DNA from: Nocardioides salarius
Lineage (GTDB): Bacteria > Actinomycetota > Actinomycetes > Propionibacteriales > Nocardioidaceae
Direction: 5' to 3'
Length of the DNA: 64,000 nt
NCBI RefSeq assembly: GCF_016907435.1
Contig: NZ_JAFBBZ010000001.1
Location: 1,116,001 to 1,180,000 of the forward strand
Below the pieces are notes generated by a model that worked only from the letters and a program-made list of their open reading frames with translations, searched no databases and was not told the DNA's origin. Shown here piece after piece: positions 17,551 through 25,788 of this stretch. The translations under genes and the position numbers were made by a program. Position 1 is the stretch's first letter. Every line of letters begins with the position of its first letter.

Positions 17551-17937
17551 ATGCGCGTCAACCAGCACGACCTGCCCGTCAAGATCGACGTCCCCGGCGC
17601 CGTCGCCCGCCAGCTGCCCGACATCGGCCTGGCCGAGGGCCCGTTGGCCGCCGAGTGGTTCTCCCTGGCGGCCGGCACCGACATCGCCCCGCTGCTCGCG
17701 GGGCTGCCCGGCGACGCCTGCCAGGCCACCCACGTCGGCTACGTCATCTCCGGGGCGCTCGTGGTCAGCTACACCGGCGGCGACCAGGAGCGCTGCGCCG
17801 GCGGCGACCTCTTCCACTGGCCCGCCGGGCACAGCGTGCGGGTCGAGGAGGACGCCGAGGTCATCCTCTTCAGCCCCTCCCACGCCCACACCGTCGTGCT
17901 CGACCACATGCTGGGGGTGATGGGGGCGGCGGTCTGA
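17551..17937 (+). CDS. Small cupin domain-containing protein
   Basis: A 128-residue one-domain cupin. The barrel is recognisable from HVGYVISGALVVSYTGGDQE and the second motif GGDLFHWPAGHSVRVEEDAE; the first motif lacks the usual paired His, so metal binding is uncertain. The C-terminus ends HAHTVVLDHMLGVMGAAV. The ATG at 17551 has GACAGGTG upstream; an in-frame GTG at 17542 would add three residues. It is divergent from the TPR gene with a shared inverted repeat, and may be a small-molecule sensor for that regulator, but this is only inferred. Confidence 0.75.
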   Translation: MRVNQHDLPVKIDVPGAVARQLPDIGLAEGPLAAEWFSLAAGTDIAPLLAGLPGDACQATHVGYVISGALVVSYTGGDQERCAGGDLFHWPAGHSVRVEEDAEVILFSPSHAHTVVLDHMLGVMGAAV

Positions 17938-17957
17938 GGGCCGCCGCGTGGGAGCTT

Positions 17958-18102
17958 CATCGGCCGGCCGATGGACCTGGCGGGTGGCCGATGAAGCTTC
18001 ATCGGCCCGGCGGGAGTTTCATCGGGCGCCCGACAAAACTCTCGTCACCCCCATGAAGGTTCAGTCAGGCAGCGCGAGTTCCATCGGGTACCCGATGGAA
18101 CT
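17958..18102. repeat. Array of four related palindromes
   Basis: The 165 bp between two convergent stop codons hold four palindromes: CATCGGCCGGCCGATG (17958-17973); a 22-bp perfect one around GATGAAGCTTCATC (17986-18007); a 28-bp near-perfect one, GAGTTTCATCGGGC plus its imperfect complement (18014-18041); and a 26-bp perfect one centred on GGGTACCC (18077-18102). All share a T(T/C)CATCGG core, and three begin with GAG or AG. The last abuts the dapC stop codon. They could act as bidirectional terminators or REP-type elements. Confidence 0.85.
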
Positions 18103-19248
18103 TCAGGCCGCCAGCCGCGCCACGGCCGCCGCGACCCGCTCGTCGGTGGCGGTGAAGGCGACCCGCACGTGGCGGGCGCCGGCGCGGCCGTAGAAGGCGC
18201 CGGGGGCGGCGAGGATGCCGCGCTCGGCGAGCCAGGCCACGGTCTCCCAGCAGTCCTGCTCGACGCCGTCGACCACGCGGGTCGACCACAGGTAGAGCGA
18301 CGACTCGGAGTGGTCGACGCGGAAGCCCGCGCCCTCCAGCGCCGCCCGCAACGACGTACGCCGCGCGGCGTAGCGGGCGTGCTGCTCGTCGGCATGGGCG
18401 TCGTCGTCGAGCGCGGCGACCATCGCGTGCTGCATCGGCCCGGGCATGATCAGCCCGAGGTTCTTGCGCACCGCGAGCAGCTCGCCCACCAGCGCCGGGT
18501 CGCCGGCCACGAAGGAGCAGCGGTAGCCCGCGAGGTTGGAGCGCTTCGAGAGCGAGTGCACCGCGAGGATGCCCTCGAGCGAGCCGCCGTTGATGTCGGG
18601 GTGCAGCACCGAGACGGGCCGCTCACCCTCCCAGGAGCACTCGATGTAGCACTCGTCGGAGACCAGCACGGTGCCGCGCTCGCGGCACCAGTCGACGACC
18701 TTGCGCAGGTGCGCCGGCGGCAGCACCCGCCCGGTCGGGTTCGAGGGCGAGTTCAGCCACAGCAGCGCCGGCACCTCGGGCCCGAAGGAGGTCAGCGAGT
18801 CGGTGGCGACACCGGTCGCGCCGCACAGCGCCGCCCCGACCTCGTACGTCGGGTAGGCCAGCTCGGGGTAGGCGACCACGTCGCCGGCCCCCACGCCCAG
18901 GTGCAGCGGCAAGGTCGCGACCAGCTCCTTGGAGCCGATCGAGGGGATCACGGCGTCGAGCCCGAGCCCGGGCACGCCGCTGACCCCGTGGCGCCGCTCG
19001 AGCCAGTCGAGGCAGGCCCGGCGGGTGCGCTCGAGGCCGATGGTGACCGGGTAGCCCGGCGAGTCGGTGGCCGCGGCCAGCGCCGCCCGGGCGACGTCGG
19101 GCGTCGGGTCGACGGGGGTGCCGACGGAAAGGTCGACCAGGCCGTCGGGGTGGGCGCGCGCGGTGGCGGCGTACGCCGTCAGCTTGTCCCAGGGGAAGTC
19201 GGGCAGGCGGGCCGAGACCGGCCCGCCCGCCCGGCGACGCTGGTTCAG
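18103..19248 (-). CDS. dapC: N-succinyldiaminopimelate aminotransferase
   Basis: A PLP-dependent class I/II aminotransferase that converts N-succinyl-2-amino-6-oxopimelate to N-succinyl-LL-DAP. It opens with LPDFPWDKLTAYAATARAHP and DGLVDLSVGTPVDPTP, typical of actinobacterial DapC. Further marks are NSPSNPTGRVLPPAHL and the PLP-lysine block HSLSKRSNLAGYRCSFVAGD. The gene follows ferredoxin, as in mycobacteria. No ATG, GTG or TTG lies in frame between the ferredoxin stop and the first conserved residues. A CTG at 19248 overlaps the ferredoxin TGA (CTGA) and is given here as the start. The codon where homologues begin is GTC (before SARLPDFPW), possibly a changed GTG. Confidence 0.85.
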   Translation of the reverse strand: MNQRRRAGGPVSARLPDFPWDKLTAYAATARAHPDGLVDLSVGTPVDPTPDVARAALAAATDSPGYPVTIGLERTRRACLDWLERRHGVSGVPGLGLDAVIPSIGSKELVATLPLHLGVGAGDVVAYPELAYPTYEVGAALCGATGVATDSLTSFGPEVPALLWLNSPSNPTGRVLPPAHLRKVVDWCRERGTVLVSDECYIECSWEGERPVSVLHPDINGGSLEGILAVHSLSKRSNLAGYRCSFVAGDPALVGELLAVRKNLGLIMPGPMQHAMVAALDDDAHADEQHARYAARRTSLRAALEGAGFRVDHSESSLYLWSTRVVDGVEQDCWETVAWLAERGILAAPGAFYGRAGARHVRVAFTATDERVAAAVARLAA

Positions 19249-19571
19249 GAGTCCTGGTTCTGCGGCGGGAGGGCGGCGACCATCGGGTGGTCCTTGTCGA
19301 TCTCGCCCATCTTGGCGGCACCGCCCGGCGAGCCGAGGTCGTCGAAGAAGTGCACGTTGGCGTCGTAGTAGCCCTTCCACTCCTCCGGGGTGTCGTCCTC
19401 GTAGAAGATCGCCTCGACCGGGCAGACCGGCTCGCAGGCGCCGCAGTCGACGCACTCGTCGGGGTGGATGTAGAGCATCCGCTTGCCCTCGTAGATGCAG
19501 TCGACGGGGCACTCGTCGACGCAGGCGCGGTCCTTGAGGTCGACGCACGGCTGGGAGATGACGTAGGTCAC
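19245..19571 (-). CDS. fdxA: 7Fe ferredoxin
   Basis: A 108-residue ferredoxin with one [3Fe-4S] and one [4Fe-4S] cluster. The cysteine pattern is CVDLKDRACVDECPVDC followed by DECVDCGACEPVCPVEAI. The long acidic tail (FYEDDTPEEWKGYYDANVHF) is typical of the FdxA/FdxC type in mycobacteria and streptomycetes. It transfers electrons to cytosolic oxidoreductases. GTG start at 19571 with GAGGAGG upstream. It overlaps the dapC coding region by 4 nt, and the fdxA-dapC order is conserved in actinobacteria. Confidence 0.95.
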   Translation of the reverse strand: MTYVISQPCVDLKDRACVDECPVDCIYEGKRMLYIHPDECVDCGACEPVCPVEAIFYEDDTPEEWKGYYDANVHFFDDLGSPGGAAKMGEIDKDHPMVAALPPQNQDS

Positions 19572-19655
19572 CGGTTCCTCCTCGGAGGCGGGGTCAGCGG
19601 GTTTCAGCGATGGATCTGCATGGTGGCGGCGTCCGGTGGACACCGACCCTCAGCC

Positions 19656-19661
19656 TAGTAT
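19656..19661 (+). promoter_or_regulatory. -10 box of a leaderless GNAT transcript
   Basis: TAGTAT is followed after 6 nt by the GTG start at 19668, exactly as at 2206-2218. Confidence 0.6.
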
Positions 19662-19667
19662 CCCGTC

Positions 19668-20660
19668 GTGCCTGAGTCGTCGGAAGCCCACCCTTCGGGA
19701 GCGGCGTCACCGCCCCCCGGGGCCCCGCACCTGGGCCCGCACGTGGTGGGCACCCGGGTGGTGGTGCGCAGCGTCGTACGCCGCGACGGGGCGCCCGGGG
19801 TCGTCGAGACCGGCCCCAGCGGCGGCCCCGCGATGACCGACGTGCTCGGCACCTGCCTGGCGTGGGGCGAGGGCGTCTGCGTGGTGCAGCCCGCCGACGG
19901 CGAGCCGGTGACGATCGCGATCGGCGACATCGTGGCCGGCAAGCCGGTGCCGCCGCGGGCCTCGGTGCGCCAGCGGGTCTCGGCGCGCGAGGCCGAGGCG
20001 CACTCCTTCGTGCTCTTCCCCGACGTGGAGCGCCGCGACGTCGGCGAGTGGGTGCTGCGCAGCGACCCGGCCCCGATCGGGCGCCTCCACAAGCGCGCCA
20101 ACTCGGCGCTCGCGATGGGCGACCCGGGCTGCGGCCTCGACGAGGCCGAGCGGGCGGTGCTCGACTTCTACGCCGAGCGGGGCCGCGAGCCGATGGTGGC
20201 GGTCGAGGCCGAGAGCGACGTCGAGGCGGCCTTCCGCGAGCGCGGCTGGGTGGGCCACCCGAGCGGCGAGGTGGAGTTCCGCCTGGGCTCGCTGGTGGCC
20301 GTACGCCGCCGCCGGCGCGGCCGAGGGCGGGGCCTGGGCGTGGTGGCCCTCGAGGGCGACCGCGACGAGCGGGTGCACGTGGTGGTGCCCGGGCCGGCCG
20401 AGGCGCTGGCCGAGGGCCGCGGCGCGGTGCACGACGACTGGCTGGGCCTCAACGGCCTGCGCACCCACCTCGCGCACCGCCGCCAGGGACTGGCCGGCGA
20501 GGTCCTCGACGCGCTGCTCGAGTGGGGCGCCGAGCGCGGCGCGATGACGGTGTGGCTGCACGTCGAGACCGACAACCCCGCCGCCCGCGCCCTCTACGAC
20601 GACCTGGGGCTGGCGGTGCACCACGTGGGGCGCTACCTGGTGCCGGGCGCCCCTGCATGA
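19668..20660 (+). CDS. GNAT family N-acetyltransferase with N-terminal extra domain
   Basis: A 330-residue protein. Residues 20-100 form a small beta-rich domain (VVGTRVVVRSVVRRDGAPGV, then GDIVAGKPVPPRASVRQRVS), an SH3-like module seen in mycobacterial Rv1175-type neighbours. The C-terminal GNAT domain shows LRTHLAHRRQGLAGEVLDAL (acetyl-CoA loop) and VETDNPAARALYDDLGL. The substrate is unknown. The GTG lies 6 nt after TAGTAT and is probably leaderless. The last codons and the TGA fall inside the 85-bp structured repeat that starts at 20653, so the C-terminal PA is encoded by that element. Confidence 0.82.
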   Translation: MPESSEAHPSGAASPPPGAPHLGPHVVGTRVVVRSVVRRDGAPGVVETGPSGGPAMTDVLGTCLAWGEGVCVVQPADGEPVTIAIGDIVAGKPVPPRASVRQRVSAREAEAHSFVLFPDVERRDVGEWVLRSDPAPIGRLHKRANSALAMGDPGCGLDEAERAVLDFYAERGREPMVAVEAESDVEAAFRERGWVGHPSGEVEFRLGSLVAVRRRRRGRGRGLGVVALEGDRDERVHVVVPGPAEALAEGRGAVHDDWLGLNGLRTHLAHRRQGLAGEVLDALLEWGAERGAMTVWLHVETDNPAARALYDDLGLAVHHVGRYLVPGAPA

Positions 20661-20737
20661 GTCCCCGGCCGGCCGGGGACTCCTGCGCATGTCAGGGGTT
20701 GCAACACCCCACAAGCGCAGGAGACCCCTGACAAGTC
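20653..20737 (+). repeat. Structured 85-bp repeat, copy A
   Basis: Copy A starts CTGCATGAG and ends CTGACAAGTC. A 24-bp perfect palindrome (20659-20682, GAGTCCCCGGCC and its complement) is followed by CTCCTGCGC (20680-20688), TGTCAGGGG (20690-20698), GCGCAGGAG (20715-20723) and CCCCTGACA (20725-20733). The arms therefore interleave 1-2-1'-2', with perfect 9-bp complementarity for each pair. It directly follows, and contributes the stop codon to, the GNAT gene. The other copies are at 39881, 41080 and 42213. Confidence 0.9.
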
Positions 20738-20765
20738 CGGGCCCCAGGGCCGCCGGAAGCCCCCC

Positions 20766-21803
20766 TCACTCCCCGTCCCGTACGCCGACACCTTCCGACC
20801 GGCTGTGCCCCGGGCCGGTCGACGCGGCGCTGCCGTCGTCGTTGCCGTAGGACAGGGCGCGGAAGACCCGTTCGGCGCCGGCCGTGACGGGGATCCACCA
20901 GGCCCGCTGGAAGGCGAGGACCAGGGTGCCGGCGACCAGCATCCCGGCGAGGTTGATGCCGAGCTGGGCCAGCGAGCCGAGGATCTCGCCGACCTCGAGG
21001 AAGGCCATGCCCAGGGCCAGGTTGCCGGCGGCGGGCACGGTGGTGACGCTGATGAAGACGCCGACCATGGTGGAGGTCTTCTGGATCGACAGCGCCAGCA
21101 CGCCCACCGAGCCGGCGATCAGGGCCACCACCAGCGACCACTGGTCGGGGCGCCAGATGAAGCCGGTGTTGGGGCGCGGCCCGGTCACGTCGGCCACGTC
21201 GATCATCCCGGTGAGCCGGCCCAGCACGCACAGCAGGCCGACGACCGCGATGGCCAGCACGAAGGAGAGCACCAGCAGCTGCAGGCTGCGGCGTACGAGC
21301 TGCCAGCGGCCCAGCACGATGCCGGCGCTGGCCGAGGCGACCACCGCGAAATCGGGGCCCACGACCATCGCGCCGACCACCAGCACGGCGGAGTCGGTGA
21401 GCACCGCGACCGCGCCGAGCGCGACGGCCAGCACCAGGAACAGGTGGTAGGAGACGGTGGGGTCGGCGCCGCTCTCGGCGTCGGCGGCGACCTGCTCCCA
21501 GATCACCGCGTCGTCGGGGTGGCCGGCGGCCACGGCCTCGAGCTCCTCGGCGCGGTCGAAGGGCGCCCCGCTGGGCTCGACGACCAGGATCGAGCCGCGC
21601 TCCTTGAGCCCGCAGCGCTCCAGCTTGTCGATCAGCGCGCCGGCCTTCTCGCGGGCCACGTCGCACTCGAGCAGGTCGCCGGGCGGGTCGAGCACCGCGT
21701 CGCGCTGCAGGGTGACGTTGGTGATCCACTCCTTCGCGCAGAGCGTCTCGCGCACGGAGTCGGTCAGGTCGGCGGGCGCGGTGAGCCGCAGGTGGACGAT
21801 CAC
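20766..21803 (-). CDS. DUF389 family membrane protein
   Basis: A 345-residue protein. The N-terminal soluble part (VHLRLTAPADLTDSVRETLC to about residue 100) is followed by five to six TM helices between residues about 120 and 310. The DUF389 signature is seen in VLVVGAMVVGPDFAVVASAS and in SIQKTSTMVGVFISVTTVPA, with a conserved AAGN near. Members are uncharacterised inner-membrane proteins, often near transport or stress genes. ATG start at 21803. Convergent with the GNAT gene, whose 3' repeat element lies between. Confidence 0.85.
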   Translation of the reverse strand: MIVHLRLTAPADLTDSVRETLCAKEWITNVTLQRDAVLDPPGDLLECDVAREKAGALIDKLERCGLKERGSILVVEPSGAPFDRAEELEAVAAGHPDDAVIWEQVAADAESGADPTVSYHLFLVLAVALGAVAVLTDSAVLVVGAMVVGPDFAVVASASAGIVLGRWQLVRRSLQLLVLSFVLAIAVVGLLCVLGRLTGMIDVADVTGPRPNTGFIWRPDQWSLVVALIAGSVGVLALSIQKTSTMVGVFISVTTVPAAGNLALGMAFLEVGEILGSLAQLGINLAGMLVAGTLVLAFQRAWWIPVTAGAERVFRALSYGNDDGSAASTGPGHSRSEGVGVRDGE

Positions 21804-21842
21804 CTGCTCACGATAGGGCCAGGTCGGCCCGTCGGGCGGCGC

Positions 21843-23615
21843 TCAGCCCCCGGAGCCCCCGCCGCCGGCCGGCTTGCACTCCACGCCGTCGGAGGGCGTG
21901 TAGACGGTGTTGAACTTCTCGGTGCGCTCCAGCTCCGACTCCCCCGCGCGGCGGAAGTAGCGCCACACGTTGATCGAGAAGCCCGCGGAGCCCTCGTAGG
22001 CGTAGCAGTCCTCGCCCGAGAGGGTCCGGGTGGTCGGCTGGGTGTAGTCGTAGCGCTCCCCGGTCTTGGAGGAGATGTCCCAGTAGTCGGTGGAGTAGAA
22101 GGTCGCGGTGACCACGCCGGTGCCGGTGGCGTCGCCGGGGGTGACGTTGGTGTCGATGAGGATGCCGTAGGGCGTGTCGTTCTTGAAGCGCAGGTCGATC
22201 GCGCCCCACGCCACGGTCGCCTCGCGCCCGACCGGGTAGCGGTCGATGTAGAACGAGTGCGGCTTGTGCTCGACGTCCTCGAGGCCGGCGAAGAAGGCGG
22301 CGTTGAACAGGGTGGTGGCCATCTGCGAGACGCCTCCGCCGAGGTCCTCCTTGAGGATGCCGTTGGAGATGATGAAGCCCTCGGTGAAGCCGTTCTCGCG
22401 GGTCCGCTCCCCCACCGTGTCGTTCATCGAGAAGGTCTCGCCGGGCGCCAGCACGGTGCCGTCGATGATCTCGGCGGCGCGCCCGATGTTGACGTTGCGG
22501 TACTCCGCGTTGGGGTAGTAGGTGGTGAAGGTCGAGACCTGCTCGCGGATCTGCAGCTCGCGGGCGTCCTTGGTGGTGAAGTCGGGCTTCTCGACGCGCG
22601 CCTCGACCTCGATGCTGCGCCTGCCCTCGCGGCGTACGACGACCTGGAGCAGCGCGTCGCTGACGTCGCCGGCGTCGTAGGCCAGGCCGGGCTTGCCCGG
22701 CACCACCGTGGGCTTGCCGTCGACGAGCGCCACGGTGGCGTCGACGGGGGCGCCGTCGCCGGCGGTCGCGGAGTCGACGAGCCCGGCGAGCTTCTTGGTC
22801 TTCACGGCCGGCTCGAGGGCGCCGTCGACGGCCTTGAGCCGCACCACGGGTGCGTACTGCTGCGGGTCGAGGGTCACGCTCGCGTCGCCGAAGTCGAGCG
22901 AGACCGGCGCCGACATGGCGGGGTTGGCGAACTCCTCGACGGCCCGGTCGACGTCGGCGGCGTCGATGTCGGGCTCGACCTCGGTGACCTCGAGCTCGGT
23001 GGTCGCACCCTCCTCGCCGCCGGCCTGGTCGACGTACGCCGCCACGAGGGCCGCGCGCGAGGCCTCGAGGTCGAGCTCGCGACCGGTCTGGGGCTTGGTC
23101 GTCTTGACGCCGTTGGTCGTGAGCTTGACCTGGCCGTCGACGGCGGGCTCGGCGACGTCGTCGGCGAGCCCGGCCAGGGCGTCGTCGAGGGCCGCCTCGT
23201 CGACGTCGACGACGGGGTCGAGGTCCTGGCCGCCGGTGAAGAAGTCCCAGAGCCGGTCGGGGGCCCAGGAGCGGCGCCCGCCGGCCTCGGCGACCGAGGC
23301 GGCGGTGTCGACCGACAGCCCGGCCTCGGCCGGGTCGATCTCGCGGGTGCCGGCGCCGGGCACCTTGATGCTCAGCGGCTCACCGAGGCGCTCGTCGAGC
23401 CCCGCGACCAGGGTGCGCTCGGCGCGGGCGGGGCTGCGCCCGCCGACGTCGACGCCGGCGATGGTGGTGCCGCGCGGCACCTTGTCGCCGGCCACGGCAC
23501 CGGCCACGGCGTAGCCGCCGGCGGCCAGCGTCACGAGCACGCCGAGCACCAGCACCACGGCCTTGGCGCCGCTGGACTCGCGGTCGTCGGAGGGTCGCTT
23601 GGGGTCTCGGCTCAC
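21843..23615 (-). CDS. VanW family protein, membrane-anchored
   Basis: A 590-residue extracellular protein. One TM anchor (about residues 18-42, VVLVLGVLVTLAAGGYAVAG) is followed by two repeated putative peptidoglycan-binding domains with GTTIAGVDVGGRSPARAE, as in YoaR/PG_binding_4 proteins, and a C-terminal VanW domain (PGETFSMNDTVGERTRENGF, GGGVSQMATTLFNAAFFAGL). The tail is Gly-rich. VanW domains occur in vancomycin-resistance clusters but their activity is unknown; a cell-wall role is inferred. The GTG at 23615 is chosen because TAGAGT (23628-23623) lies 7 nt upstream, a leaderless arrangement. Confidence 0.88.
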   Translation of the reverse strand: MSRDPKRPSDDRESSGAKAVVLVLGVLVTLAAGGYAVAGAVAGDKVPRGTTIAGVDVGGRSPARAERTLVAGLDERLGEPLSIKVPGAGTREIDPAEAGLSVDTAASVAEAGGRRSWAPDRLWDFFTGGQDLDPVVDVDEAALDDALAGLADDVAEPAVDGQVKLTTNGVKTTKPQTGRELDLEASRAALVAAYVDQAGGEEGATTELEVTEVEPDIDAADVDRAVEEFANPAMSAPVSLDFGDASVTLDPQQYAPVVRLKAVDGALEPAVKTKKLAGLVDSATAGDGAPVDATVALVDGKPTVVPGKPGLAYDAGDVSDALLQVVVRREGRRSIEVEARVEKPDFTTKDARELQIREQVSTFTTYYPNAEYRNVNIGRAAEIIDGTVLAPGETFSMNDTVGERTRENGFTEGFIISNGILKEDLGGGVSQMATTLFNAAFFAGLEDVEHKPHSFYIDRYPVGREATVAWGAIDLRFKNDTPYGILIDTNVTPGDATGTGVVTATFYSTDYWDISSKTGERYDYTQPTTRTLSGEDCYAYEGSAGFSINVWRYFRRAGESELERTEKFNTVYTPSDGVECKPAGGGGSGG

Positions 23616-23622
23616 GCGAGCC

Positions 23623-23628
23623 ACTCTA
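23623..23628 (-). promoter_or_regulatory. -10 box of a leaderless vanW-like transcript
   Basis: On the minus strand TAGAGT is followed after 7 nt by the GTG at 23615. Confidence 0.5.
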
Positions 23629-23639
23629 AAAGCCACCAC

Positions 23640-23972
23640 CTACAGCGTTGAATCCTCGACCGCGGTCGTCGTCGGGTGGCGTCGCGGCACGCTCACCACC
23701 GCTCCCACCAGCACCACCAGGCCCAGGGTCAGCAGGGCGTAGCCGGCCAGGTCGGAGCCGACCAGGAAGTCGCCCTCGGGGCGCTGCTGGACCGCCTGCA
23801 CCAGCAGCAGCACCAGCCCGAGCGCGAAGGCGACGCGGGTGGTGAAGCCGGGCGGGAGCGCGAGCAGCACCGCCACGACCGCGGCCGCGCCGAGGCCCAG
23901 GCCCCAACCGGTGGCGTGCACGAGCAGCACCGCCAGCCCGACCACGGCCCCCGCCAGCAGCAGGACCAGCAC
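23640..23972 (-). CDS. Small four-helix membrane protein (DUF6113-like)
   Basis: A 110-residue protein with three to four TM helices (VLLLAGAVVGLAVLLVHATG, AAVVAVLLALPPGF, AFALGLVLLLVQAV, AGYALLTLGLVVLVGAVVSV). The start is uncertain. GTG at 23972 is used, but the frame is open upstream to the mshB stop with hydrophobic LRPALLPALLPTVGRALR and no better start. A small membrane protein follows mshB in many actinobacteria, so the gene is likely real; its function is unknown. Confidence 0.65.
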   Translation of the reverse strand: MLVLLLAGAVVGLAVLLVHATGWGLGLGAAAVVAVLLALPPGFTTRVAFALGLVLLLVQAVQQRPEGDFLVGSDLAGYALLTLGLVVLVGAVVSVPRRHPTTTAVEDSTL

Positions 23973-24043
23973 CCGCAGCGCGCGCCCGACGGTGGGCAGC
24001 AGGGCGGGCAGCAGGGCGGGCCGCAGGGTGGGCCGCAGCGCGC

Positions 24044-24970
24044 TCAGAGCCCCGCGAAGAGGTCGGTCTCGAGGCCGTCCTCCCCCACCGGCCCGAGCTC
24101 GCCCTTGACCAGGCGGTAGAACTCCACGCCCCAGGCCGTGGCGCCGACGTTGTTGGACAGGGCGAAGAACGGCCCGTCGGTGGTGATCTGGGTGGCGTGG
24201 GCGGCCAGCGCGGCCATCTTCGTGTCGACGTAGTCGGTCGCGTCGACACCGCAGGCGAGGTCCTCGTCGGCGGTGACGAAGTGCGGCAGCGGGCCGTCGG
24301 GGTCCATGCCCTCGAAGGTGGTGGTGTCGCCGGCGTCGCGCAGCGCGCGCAGCCCGGCGCGCATCCGGCTCTCCGACATGGCGCCCCAGTAGATCTTGGC
24401 GACGTCGTGGGCCGCGCCGAGCTCCTTGCGGTACGACGGCACCGCGGCGAGCTGGGCGGCGTACATCGCGACCCGGTGGGCCTGGATGTGGTCGGGGTGG
24501 CCGTAGCCGCCGAACTGGTCGTAGGTGACGAGGACCTGGGGGCGGACCTCGCGGATGACCTCGACCAGCAGGTCGGCGGCCTCGGTGAGGTCGGCGCGCC
24601 AGAACGCGTTGTCGTGGATGTCATCCGCCGCGATGGCATGGCCGTCGGCGTGCCACTTCATGCCCGAGTCGCGGAAGCGCCCGAAGCCACCGAGGAAGCG
24701 GTGGTCGGTGACGCCGAGGGCCTTCATCGCCGCGTCGAGCTCGGTGCGGCGGTGCTCGCCGAGGCGGTCCTCGCGGTCGGCGGCGAGGTGCTCGAGCTCG
24801 GGGACGAGGATCTCGCCCATCTCGCCGGCGGTGCAGGTCACCAGGGTGACGCCGCGGCCCTGGGCGACGTACTTGGCCATCGTGGCGCCCTGGCCGATCG
24901 ACTCGTCGTCGGGGTGGGCGTGCACGAGGAGCAGGCGCTGGTCGCCGGAGGTCGTGGAGGTGGAGGGCAT
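24044..24970 (-). CDS. mshB: N-acetyl-GlcN-Ins deacetylase, mycothiol biosynthesis
   Basis: MshB removes acetyl from N-acetyl-1-D-myo-inosityl-2-amino-2-deoxy-alpha-D-glucopyranoside, the second step of mycothiol synthesis. It is a cytosolic zinc LmbE-type deacetylase. The zinc and catalytic motif is [19 protein letters not shown] (residues 16-34) and the second is [15 protein letters not shown]. About 308 residues is typical. The related Mca differs in these flanks. The gene lies between a Nudix gene and the small membrane protein, all on the minus strand. It shows that the host makes mycothiol, as expected of Actinobacteria. Confidence 0.93.
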   Translation of the reverse strand: MPSTSTTSGDQRLLLVHAHPDDESIGQGATMAKYVAQGRGVTLVTCTAGEMGEILVPELEHLAADREDRLGEHRRTELDAAMKALGVTDHRFLGGFGRFRDSGMKWHADGHAIAADDIHDNAFWRADLTEAADLLVEVIREVRPQVLVTYDQFGGYGHPDHIQAHRVAMYAAQLAAVPSYRKELGAAHDVAKIYWGAMSESRMRAGLRALRDAGDTTTFEGMDPDGPLPHFVTADEDLACGVDATDYVDTKMAALAAHATQITTDGPFFALSNNVGATAWGVEFYRLVKGELGPVGEDGLETDLFAGL

Positions 24971-24980
24971 GGGCACGATC

Positions 24981-25697
24981 CTAGGAGTGCGCGCCAGGGC
25001 GCTTGATCCGCCGGGGGCCGCTCGGCAGCTCGAGGGGCGCGACCGGCTGCGCGGCGCTGGCGACGGTGTCGTCGTCGAGCCAGCCGTCGTGCTCGTCGAC
25101 GAGCACCTCGACCAGCAGCTGCGGGGCGTCGGTGAGCACCGCCCAGGGGTGGTCCTCGTCGTCGTCCTCGCCGGCCAGGCGCTCGCGCTCGAGGCGGGCC
25201 TCGTAGCCGTCGGCGCGCAGCCGGCGCTGCACCTCGGTGGCGTCGTCCTCGTCGAAGAGCACCGCGCGCAGCACCCCGCGGTGCTGCTCGGTCTCGGCGG
25301 TGCGCAGCACGTGGCGCAGCTCGGGCAGGAAGGGCCGGTCGGCGACCATCCAGTCCAGCCCGCCGGGGCCGTCGAGCCCGTCGGCGCCGACCCAGGTGAG
25401 CCGGTCGTGCTCGCGGGGCTCGGGCTCGCCGTCGACGAGGCGGGCCACCGCCACCCGCAGCTCGAGGTGGTCGTCGATGACGCTGGCACCGCTCAACCAG
25501 GCGCTCACCTCGATGACGCAGCCGAGCTCCTCGGCGATCTCGCGCTCGAGCGCGTCGGCCGGCCGCTCGCCGGGCTCGACCTTGCCGCCCGGCAGCTCCC
25601 AGCGGCCCGCGGCCTCGGGTGGCGTGGTACGCCGGGCGGCCAGCACCCGCGCGCCCCGCACGATCGCCGCCCCCACCACCAGTCGCCGCTCACCCAC
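24981..25697 (-). CDS. Nudix hydrolase (MutT/CTP-pyrophosphohydrolase-like)
   Basis: A 238-residue protein with a complete Nudix box [20 protein letters not shown] followed by ELG (about residues 37-59). The N-terminus ([18 protein letters not shown]) resembles MutT-type 8-oxo-dGTP/CTP diphosphatases. The C-terminal half (after residue 130) is an additional acidic region without a recognised domain, so the protein is longer than MutT. It probably hydrolyses nucleoside diphosphate derivatives. The stop is 10 nt from mshB, suggesting an operon. Substrate not assigned. Confidence 0.85.
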   Translation of the reverse strand: MGERRLVVGAAIVRGARVLAARRTTPPEAAGRWELPGGKVEPGERPADALEREIAEELGCVIEVSAWLSGASVIDDHLELRVAVARLVDGEPEPREHDRLTWVGADGLDGPGGLDWMVADRPFLPELRHVLRTAETEQHRGVLRAVLFDEDDATEVQRRLRADGYEARLERERLAGEDDDEDHPWAVLTDAPQLLVEVLVDEHDGWLDDDTVASAAQPVAPLELPSGPRRIKRPGAHS

Positions 25698-25727
25698 GCC
25701 CCAACCCTAAGCCGCCCGTCCCGCCAC

Positions 25728-25768
25728 GGTGGTTGAGGAGGTTGCGCAGCAACCGTCTCGAAACCACC
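25728..25768. repeat. 41-bp palindromic intergenic repeat
   Basis: GGTGGTT...AAACCACC ends enclose a second inverted pair GTTGC-GCA-GCAAC. The ends resemble the short repeats at 5768-5786 and 7220-7238. It lies just upstream of the DMT transporter start, and from memory similar elements are widespread in high-GC actinobacteria. Confidence 0.7.
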
Positions 25769-25788
25769 GGATGGGGCAGGCTGGCCCC

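Noticed and set aside
17958..18102. CRISPR array or tRNA-like structure
   Set aside because: The palindromes differ in length and spacing, and no conserved repeat-spacer pattern or tRNA features are seen.
20805..23651. Long plus-strand open frame across the DUF389 and VanW genes
   Set aside because: Both minus-strand genes have intact families and start signals; the plus frame gives only Gly/Arg/Val-rich sequence.
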